Below the pieces are notes generated by a model. The model searched no databases and had not been told where the DNA came from. It was given only the letters and a program-made list of their open reading frames with translations. A DNA stretch of 64,000 nt from Psychroflexus torquis ATCC 700755 (GTDB lineage: Bacteria > Bacteroidota > Bacteroidia > Flavobacteriales > Flavobacteriaceae): NCBI RefSeq assembly GCF_000153485.2, contig NC_018721.1:2356001-2420000 (forward strand). The letters are read 5' to 3'. This document shows positions 27,293 to 34,030 of this stretch, piece by piece. The position numbers were made by a program, and so were the translations under genes. The first letter of the stretch is position 1, and each line of letters starts with the position of its first letter.

Positions 27293-28082
27293 TCAGTTGA
27301 GTAAAAATAATTGAGCCAACACCAACTACAAAACAGTAGATAGCAAAGTATCTCAATTTACTGCGTTTCACAATCGAAATCATCCAGGTGCAAGCTAACA
27401 ATCCAGAAATAAAAGCAGCTACAAATCCTACTCCATAGCTCACCATATTAGCTTCGTCTATAGAAATATCACCACTGGTAACATCCTTCAAAATTTTTCC
27501 AAAAATAAGAGGAATCACCATTAAAAAAGAAAATCTTGCGGCCTTGGACTTTTCATTACCAAGAAGCACAGAAGTAGCAATAGTCGCCCCACTTCTCGAG
27601 ATTCCTGGTAAGATAGCAATAGCTTGTGCCACACCAATCACAAAGGAATTCGTATAGGAAACTGGTTTTAAAATAGCCTTGGATTTATCGGTTAACCAAA
27701 GTAGCAATGAAGTCACGATAAGCATAAATCCTACCAAAATTAGGTTTCCACCAAAGAGCATTTCCATTTGAGATTCAAAAAAAAACCCAACAAGGGCCGC
27801 GGGAATCATCGAGATGATAATCTTTAAAGAAAAGCGAGTTTCCTCATTCCATCGGAACGAAAATAAACCTTTGAAGATCTCAACAATATCTTTTCTGAAT
27901 ATGACGATAGTGCTCAGTGCCGTTGCAAAATGAAGAATCACGGTAAGCAATAAAGATTCTTTTGGAAGACTATTGTTCCCTAAAATCGCTTTGCCTATCT
28001 CTAAATGACCACTAGACGATACTGGTAAAAATTCTGTTAGTCCTTGGATAATTCCAAGGATACTCGCATCCCATACATCCAT
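27285..28082 (-). CDS. uppP: Undecaprenyl-diphosphatase (BacA type)
   Basis: A 265-residue inner-membrane protein with about eight helices. Signatures are GIIQGLTEFLPVSSSGHLEIG (near residue 10, with the catalytic Glu-rich motif) and LPGISRSGATIATSVLLG (the PGxSRSG motif). It recycles the undecaprenyl carrier for cell-wall synthesis and gives bacitracin tolerance. It touches DUF3098 by 1 bp upstream and overlaps truB by 8 bp downstream. Confidence 0.96.
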   Translation of the reverse strand: MDVWDASILGIIQGLTEFLPVSSSGHLEIGKAILGNNSLPKESLLLTVILHFATALSTIVIFRKDIVEIFKGLFSFRWNEETRFSLKIIISMIPAALVGFFFESQMEMLFGGNLILVGFMLIVTSLLLWLTDKSKAILKPVSYTNSFVIGVAQAIAILPGISRSGATIATSVLLGNEKSKAARFSFLMVIPLIFGKILKDVTSGDISIDEANMVSYGVGFVAAFISGLLACTWMISIVKRSKLRYFAIYCFVVGVGSIIFTQLNG

Positions 28083-28345
28083 TATTTAGCAGACTTTGGC
28101 TTGAGTAGAATGGCATACACTTCTATAGCAAAGCCAATTAAAATCACAGTAGGGGCGAGGCGAATTCGTCTCCAGCTAAAGATGTCTGGATTAAACACAT
28201 TGGGGTCATCACTACCGCCGCCAGCCATCAGAATAAATCCAACAGCAATCACCGCTAATCCAATGATCATAAATTTATAATTCTCTTTTTCGAAAATTAA
28301 CTTTTCGCTTTCTTTAGCTTCTTTTTTACGTTTGCTTTCTCCCAT
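28082..28345 (-). CDS. DUF3098 small membrane protein
   Basis: 87 residues with a charged N-terminus (MGESKRKKEAKESEK) and two hydrophobic helices (about 25-40 and 64-80). The segment between them, DDPNVFNPDIFSWRRI, is the DUF3098 signature. It lies between ftsX and uppP, as in other Flavobacteriia. The function is unknown; context suggests a link to division or envelope synthesis. Confidence 0.88.
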   Translation of the reverse strand: MGESKRKKEAKESEKLIFEKENYKFMIIGLAVIAVGFILMAGGGSDDPNVFNPDIFSWRRIRLAPTVILIGFAIEVYAILLKPKSAK

Positions 28346-28346
28346 A

Positions 28347-29225
28347 TTAATAATACAATTCGTCAGTTTTTAAATTTAAAAATCGCTGAGTAGCAAAAAA
28401 GGTACTTAACCAAGAAATTAAGATCCCCATGATTAAAACACCAACAAAAATAGCAGCCAGTAGAATTTCATCACTAATTAGGTTTAACTCAGGAAAACTT
28501 TTATTCAGATAATACAACACAACTCCCATTCCTATTAACGAAATAGTAGAGCCTATTAAACCTAGTTTTATACTTTTCAAGATAAACGGCCGTCGAATAA
28601 AGTGCTTGGTAGCTCCCACCATTTGCATGGTTTTAATAGTAAATCGCTTAGCATAAACCGATAAACGAATAGAGCTGTTGATCAATAGAACAGCAATAAA
28701 TGTGAGTAAACCACTCACTATTAAAATCCAAAAACTCAATCGCTTAATGTTATCATTCAACAGGGCAATGAGCGGCTTATCATAAACGATTTCGTCTACA
28801 AATTCCTTATCCCCTAGATCTCTAGAAATTTCTGCAATCTGCGTTTCCGAGACATAATCGGCATTAAAATAAACATCGATAGAATTTTGTAAAGGATTAT
28901 ACCCCAGAAATTCCATGAAATCTTCTCCAATCTCCTCACTGTAAGCCTTTGCAGCTTCTTCTTTGGAGACAAATACTATGGTTTTAGAGTATTCTGCTAA
29001 GGCCAAAGACTTCTGCATTTGGTCTATTTCAACCTCCTTGGCGGTGTCTTTTAAGTAGACCGTTAAGGCGATTTGCTCTTTGAGATTATCTGCTACTTTT
29101 TTGGTATTCAAGACCAAAAGCGCTAGCAAACCCACCAAAAATAAAACCAAAGCAATACTGATCACCACCGAAAAGTAGGAGGTAATCAATCGTCGTTTTT
29201 GGTATTTTTCAAAGGAAGAGGCCAC
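28347..29225 (-). CDS. ftsX: FtsX-like division ABC permease
   Basis: 292 residues: an N-terminal helix (about 22-43), a periplasmic domain, then three helices with the FtsX fold. The conserved ALVGATKHFIRRPF-like segment reads MVGATKHFIRRPFILKS here. It pairs with the ATPase FtsE to control peptidoglycan hydrolases at the septum; ftsE is not in this operon. It is the first gene of the four-gene operon running to truB. Confidence 0.9.
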   Translation of the reverse strand: MASSFEKYQKRRLITSYFSVVISIALVLFLVGLLALLVLNTKKVADNLKEQIALTVYLKDTAKEVEIDQMQKSLALAEYSKTIVFVSKEEAAKAYSEEIGEDFMEFLGYNPLQNSIDVYFNADYVSETQIAEISRDLGDKEFVDEIVYDKPLIALLNDNIKRLSFWILIVSGLLTFIAVLLINSSIRLSVYAKRFTIKTMQMVGATKHFIRRPFILKSIKLGLIGSTISLIGMGVVLYYLNKSFPELNLISDEILLAAIFVGVLIMGILISWLSTFFATQRFLNLKTDELYY

Positions 29226-29265
29226 TTGATAATTTTTGGTAAAAATATAAAACTATAAGATGATA

Positions 29266-29445
29266 ACGGCTATCCCTCAGATTAATTTTATGGGCGCTTT
29301 ATCCCGCTATTCGTTTTAACTCCGCAGGCTTTGCTTTTAGGTCTTGAGCGTATAGCGGCTTTTCCTTTGGTCAAGCGCTATACACTCGACCTATAGCGCC
29401 CAGCCTTTGCGGGGTTTCCTCTGCTATCGGGAGCGCAAATAAGCT
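29266..29445. repeat. GC-rich fold-back element
   Basis: About 180 bp, clearly GC-richer than its surroundings, made of nested inverted repeats: GAGCGTATAGCG (29346) pairs with CGCTATACACTC (29376) with one mismatch, and GGGCGCT (29292) pairs with AGCGCCC (29395). The whole can fold into one long hairpin. It resembles the palindromic interspersed elements of Flavobacteriaceae. No second copy lies in this window, so the repeat status is inferred. Confidence 0.5.
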
Positions 29446-29511
29446 TAATATCAAGAAGTACTGAATGCGAATTCCAACTATTTCAGCAACAACTAACTGA
29501 CTTGAATACTG

Positions 29512-30065
29512 ATGAAATCTGTCTAGCACTAGTGCTATTTCTTATATTTTCTTTTTCGCAAAACATGGAGACTCCCCAAAAGCAGAGTTTATTACCAAAA
29601 ACAATTATGAAAAAATCCATAAACTTAGACTGGGGACTATCAAGCGTCTTGCTGCTGGATTTTTAGATGCGAGCTAGGAATATATCAATTTCCAGACTTT
29701 TGGTTATGGAGTTTCCCTTCTTGCAAATTTTGATAATTCTATTGATTATGAAAAATTTGGCATTCATCTATACTACTGTTTTTACTTTGGCAAAATTCAG
29801 AATTCAAAGGCCATGGCTTTTTCGTTGAAGTATTTACATATTCACACATTGGAGAGGTAGACGTCTTTTATGTCAATCAACAAGGAAATAGAGTTGAAGA
29901 ACACCATACATTTTTGATGTAGCTGTTGGATTTGCTGTTGGTTCTAAATAGATAAACTCAAGTGGATTTACATTTCAACTCAAATTGGTGTAGGAAGAAA
30001 TCTTAGGAAATAATCCAAATGAATTCCTAGCTCCAAGCGACTTCAATATCGGCTATAAATTTTAG
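29512..30065 (+). pseudogene. Decayed outer-membrane beta-barrel protein
   Basis: Reading across frames gives a continuous small barrel protein: a MKS start with stops, then LDWGLSSVLLLDF, FGYGVSLL-like strands, SEFKGHGFFVEVFTY, EVDVFYVNQQGNRVEE, FDVAVGFAVGSK, SSGFTFQLKL and a terminal NEFLAPSDFNIGYKF ending in phenylalanine. Several frameshifts and at least four stop codons break it. It resembles the short Bacteroidota outer-membrane proteins of the DUF3575 type. It fills most of the 950-bp gap between ftsX and leuS. Confidence 0.7.
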
Positions 30066-30173
30066 CACTTTCCAAATCAACTCATGCTTTAACTTTTGAG
30101 TTTTAATTCCAATCTCGGTGAGGAGTTAAAGCCATATATATTAGTTTTGCCATTTCGAAATAAGTAACTTATT

Positions 30174-33100
30174 ATGGCATACGATTTTAAAGCAATAGAA
30201 ACCAAATGGCAGAAGCGTTGGGCGAAAGACCAAACCTTTAGAGCGAAACAACCTCAGGAGTTTGAAGGAGACCCTAAACCTCCATTTTATGTGTTGGATA
30301 TGTTTCCTTATCCGTCTGGAGCAGGACTTCATGTTGGCCACCCGCTAGGGTATATTGCCAGCGACATCTATGCCCGCTACAAAAGACATAAAGGGTTTAA
30401 TGTGCTGCACCCACAAGGTTATGATTCTTTTGGGCTTCCTGCAGAGCAGTATGCTATTCAAACTGGTCAACATCCATCATCAACAACTGAAATTAATATT
30501 GAAGGGTGTTTAGATAACAAAGGGAAAATATTAGACAAATATGTAAAAGATAATGGCAAGATTAAGAATTCAGCTCTTATCGATAAATCTAAGGAAACGA
30601 GTGTTGATGAAGAGAATTATCAAAGGAATATAATTAAAGGGTATCGTAAACAACTCGATAAAATCGGATTTTCTTTCGATTGGAGTCGGGAAGTCCGTAC
30701 CAGTAATCCAGATTATTATAAATGGACCCAGTGGATATTTATTCAACTCTTTGAAAGCTGGTATGATGCCAAAGCTCAAAAATCCAAGTCTATACCAGAA
30801 TTAGTCAATATTTTCGAAAAAGAGGGAAATACGAATGTGGACGCAGTGGCAGATGATAACACAACTTCATTTTCCGCATTAGAATGGTCAGCTTTTACCG
30901 ATGACCAAAAAGAAGAACTGCTACTCAATTACCGCTTAACTTATCTTGCTGAAACTGAAGTCAATTGGTGTCCAGCCCTAGGTACGGTCTTGGCCAATGA
31001 TGAAATTGTGAAGGGGGTTTCAGAACGAGGAGGACATCCTGTGTCCAGAAAAAAGATGAAGCAGTGGAGCATGCGTATTTCTGCGTTTGCAGATCGTCTA
31101 CTTAGTGGACTTGAAGATTTAGACTGGAGCGAAAGCCTAAAAGAAACCCAACGCAACTGGATTGGAAAATCGGTGGGAGCGCAACTTGAATTCCCCATCC
31201 TGTCCTTCCCCAAAGGGGAAGAGAACACTAAGCCAGGCTACATGACAGGTGGAAATAATGCTCACACCCTTATTGAAAAGGCAAAAGAAAATAGAAATCA
31301 ACCAACTGAGGCTGAAAAAACACTTTGGATACAACTTCGAGCTAAAAAGTTATCGGGATATAAGTTTCGACAGCAACATTTAATCGGAGATTATATTACA
31401 GACTTTGTCTGTTTATCAAAATCTTTGGTCGTTGAAGTCGATGGAGAATATCATAATGAAACCAAAGCCTATGACGAAGAACGAACACAATTTTTAAATA
31501 AAAAAGGCTTTGAAGTTATTCGATTTAAAAACGAAGAAGTCATTGGAAATATAGATGAAGTTCTCGATCAAATCAAAACCAAACTTGATCAATTACCTTC
31601 CTATGATAAGATGGCGAAGCCATCTGAAGAGAGTAAAGTTAAACCCCTTTCCTTGGGAGAGGGGCAGGGGGAGAGGATTGAGACCTTCACCACCCGACCT
31701 GATACTATTTATGGTGTTTCTTTCATCACCTTAGCTCCTGAGCATGATTTGGTATCTAAAATAACAACTCCTGAGCAAAAAGAAGAAGTAGAGGCTTATG
31801 TAAAAGCTTCCGCAAAGCGAAGCGAGAGAGAACGTATGGCAGATGTTAAAACCATTTCTGGTGTTTTTACCGGGGCTTATGCCGAGCATCCTCTTACTAA
31901 AGAACCCCTTCAAATTTGGATTGGAGATTATGTCCTAGCAGGTTATGGCACAGGAGCTGTTATGGCTGTCCCTTGTGGTGACCAACGGGATCATGATTTT
32001 GCTCAACATTTCGGAATTCCTATTCCCAACGTGTTTGAAGGCATTGATGTTTCTAAAGAAGCCTACACAGATAAATCTAATGCGACAAAAATCGCTAATT
32101 CTGACTTTCTGAATGGTCTGGGCGTTTTGGAAGCGATCCCCAAAGCGATTGAAGCTCTGGCCAACATGGGCCAAGGGGCTGAAAAGATAAATTATAGACT
32201 AAGAGACGCCGTCTTTTCTAGACAGCGGTATTGGGGAGAGCCTTTTCCTGTCTATTACATCAATGGCTTACCAAAAATGATAGAGAGCAAATACTTGCCT
32301 TTAGAATTGCCTGAGGTCGAAAAATACCTTCCTACAGAAGATGGAGCTCCACCTTTGGGAAGAGCACAAGACTGGGCTTGGGATACTGAGCAGAATCAAG
32401 TGGTCTCAAACGCCAAGATAGATCATAAAACAGTATTTCCATTGGAATTGAACACCATGCCTGGATGGGCAGGAAGTTCTTGGTACTTGTTTCACTATAT
32501 GGAAACCGAAAACCGCGATCAACACATCGCTTCCAAAGAGAACTTAGACTATTGGAACAATGTTGACTTGTATATTGGAGGGAGCGAGCACGCCACTGGG
32601 CATTTGTTATATTCTAGATTCTGGACCAAATTCCTAAACGACAAAGGAGTACTTCCAGTAGACGAGCCTTTTAAAAAATTGATTAATCAAGGAATGATCT
32701 TAGGGGAGAGTGCTTTTGTTTATAGAGTCAATTATGAACCAGATTTCTCTTGGCATTCAAAAGATAATTCGACTTCAACAAAAAAATCCTTTGCAATAAA
32801 ACCCGTATTCTTATCAAGTGATCTAAAAAAATCTCTTAGTGATTTAGAGATTGAAGAATTAGTAAAGAAAGAACTATTACAATATTATATAGATTTAATT
32901 GGAAGTAATGAATTTTATATTTCATCATTAAACCTTACAACTATTACACCAATCCACGTTGACGTCTCATTAGTCAACTCGTCTAATGAATTAGATATTG
33001 AAGGTTTAAAAAATTGGCGTTCAGAATTTAGTGAAGCTGAATTCATTTTAAAAAACGGAGAGCTTTACGACCCAATCTCCTCCCCTTCGGGGAGGTCGGG

Positions 33101-33836
33101 AGGGGATTCATTTATTGTAGCTCGAGAAGTCGAAAAAATGTCAAAATCCAAATTCAATGTGGTCAATCCAGATGATATCTGTGAAGACTTTGGAGCCGAC
33201 AGTTTGAGACTCTACGAAATGTTTTTAGGACCACTTGAACAAGCAAAGCCCTGGAGTACTGCTGGACTGTCTGGGGTGCATAATTTCTTAAAAAAACTTT
33301 GGAAATTGTATTTTACCTCTAATTCACTCCAAGAGGGAAAACAGGATTTCGTCGTTTCTGATGAACCTGCTTCGAAGGAATCTTTAAAAATTCTGCATAA
33401 GACCATTAAGAAAGTCACTCAAGATATCGAAGAGTTTAGCTTCAACACGTCAGTCTCTACGTTTATGATTTGCGTGAATGAGTTGACTCAGCAAAATTGT
33501 AAGTCTCGAGAGGTCTTAGAACCTCTAGCAGTATTGATTTCACCATATGCTCCTCATATCGCTGAAGAGTTATGGGAACTTTTAGGCAACACCACTAGTA
33601 TTTCTGAAGTGGATTATCCTGTTTTTGAAGAACACTACTTGAAAGAAGATTCTAAAACGTATCCTATTTCTTTTAATGGAAAGATGAGGTTTACACTAGA
33701 ATTGTCTTTGGACTTAAGCAAAGATGAGATCGAAAAAATAGTAATGGCCGATGAGCGCACACAGAAACAACTGGACGGGCGCACTCCTAAAAAAGTGATT
33801 ATCGTGCCCGGTAAGATCGTTAATATTGTGGGGTAG
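30174..33836 (+). CDS. leuS: Leucyl-tRNA synthetase with nested DUF559 nuclease domain
   Basis: 1220 residues, about 250 more than usual for the group. The LeuRS core is intact: HVGH (53-56), the editing-domain TFTTRPDTIYG (505-515) and GTGAVMAVPCGDQRDHDFA, and KMSKS (988-992). Extra material sits in at least three places. Residues about 110-155 interrupt the usual TTE.NI.RYR.QLDKIGF segment. Residues about 344-500 hold a DUF559 (VSR-like endonuclease) domain with D410, E421, D423 and H427 in its active-site pattern. Residues about 855-924 are a lengthened loop, and 969-974 encode a perfect DNA palindrome. The frame is open throughout, so the protein is probably still made and essential. Confidence 0.93.
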   Translation: MAYDFKAIETKWQKRWAKDQTFRAKQPQEFEGDPKPPFYVLDMFPYPSGAGLHVGHPLGYIASDIYARYKRHKGFNVLHPQGYDSFGLPAEQYAIQTGQHPSSTTEINIEGCLDNKGKILDKYVKDNGKIKNSALIDKSKETSVDEENYQRNIIKGYRKQLDKIGFSFDWSREVRTSNPDYYKWTQWIFIQLFESWYDAKAQKSKSIPELVNIFEKEGNTNVDAVADDNTTSFSALEWSAFTDDQKEELLLNYRLTYLAETEVNWCPALGTVLANDEIVKGVSERGGHPVSRKKMKQWSMRISAFADRLLSGLEDLDWSESLKETQRNWIGKSVGAQLEFPILSFPKGEENTKPGYMTGGNNAHTLIEKAKENRNQPTEAEKTLWIQLRAKKLSGYKFRQQHLIGDYITDFVCLSKSLVVEVDGEYHNETKAYDEERTQFLNKKGFEVIRFKNEEVIGNIDEVLDQIKTKLDQLPSYDKMAKPSEESKVKPLSLGEGQGERIETFTTRPDTIYGVSFITLAPEHDLVSKITTPEQKEEVEAYVKASAKRSERERMADVKTISGVFTGAYAEHPLTKEPLQIWIGDYVLAGYGTGAVMAVPCGDQRDHDFAQHFGIPIPNVFEGIDVSKEAYTDKSNATKIANSDFLNGLGVLEAIPKAIEALANMGQGAEKINYRLRDAVFSRQRYWGEPFPVYYINGLPKMIESKYLPLELPEVEKYLPTEDGAPPLGRAQDWAWDTEQNQVVSNAKIDHKTVFPLELNTMPGWAGSSWYLFHYMETENRDQHIASKENLDYWNNVDLYIGGSEHATGHLLYSRFWTKFLNDKGVLPVDEPFKKLINQGMILGESAFVYRVNYEPDFSWHSKDNSTSTKKSFAIKPVFLSSDLKKSLSDLEIEELVKKELLQYYIDLIGSNEFYISSLNLTTITPIHVDVSLVNSSNELDIEGLKNWRSEFSEAEFILKNGELYDPISSPSGRSGGDSFIVAREVEKMSKSKFNVVNPDDICEDFGADSLRLYEMFLGPLEQAKPWSTAGLSGVHNFLKKLWKLYFTSNSLQEGKQDFVVSDEPASKESLKILHKTIKKVTQDIEEFSFNTSVSTFMICVNELTQQNCKSREVLEPLAVLISPYAPHIAEELWELLGNTTSISEVDYPVFEEHYLKEDSKTYPISFNGKMRFTLELSLDLSKDEIEKIVMADERTQKQLDGRTPKKVIIVPGKIVNIVG
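31205..31221. repeat. Perfect palindrome inside leuS, left of the DUF559 insert
   Basis: CTTCCCC and GGGGAAG separated by AAA, translated in frame as part of LSFPKGEE. It marks the left border of the nuclease-domain insertion. An imperfect counterpart (CCCCTTTCC ... AGAGGGG, 31644-31664) marks the right border. Confidence 0.7.
33079..33095. repeat. Perfect palindrome inside leuS, before KMSKS
   Basis: CCTCCCC and GGGGAGG around a TTC loop, translated in frame as part of SSPSGRSGG just upstream of the VAREVEKMSKS motif. It belongs to the same GC-rich palindrome type as that at 31205. Confidence 0.7.
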
Positions 33837-33877
33837 GCATTGCCCTAAAATCTATATATTTTATCATTCTGGACAAG

Positions 33878-33900
33878 TCCGACTTTTATAACAAGTCGGA
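33878..33900. other. Hairpin after leuS
   Basis: A perfect 8-bp stem, TCCGACTT with AAGTCGGA, 42 bp after the leuS stop. It lacks a T tract, so it may be a weak terminator or an mRNA 3'-end stabiliser. Confidence 0.4.
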
Positions 33901-33996
33901 TGGTTTCAGAATCTAATTTATACCTATCTAAAATTCAATCAAGAATCTGAAACGAGTTCAGGTTGACAAAATATGATCAATTAAGATAGAATTCAG

Positions 33997-34024
33997 ATAC
34001 CCCGATGGCTAGGCCTCGTGGTAT
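33997..34024. terminator. Hairpin between leuS and polA
   Basis: An imperfect dyad (ATACCCCGA with TCGTGGTAT, plus inner pairs) followed on the plus strand by TTTATTTT. It would serve leuS, and possibly polA on the other strand since it lies 6 bp beyond the polA stop. Confidence 0.5.
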
Positions 34025-34030
34025 TTTATT

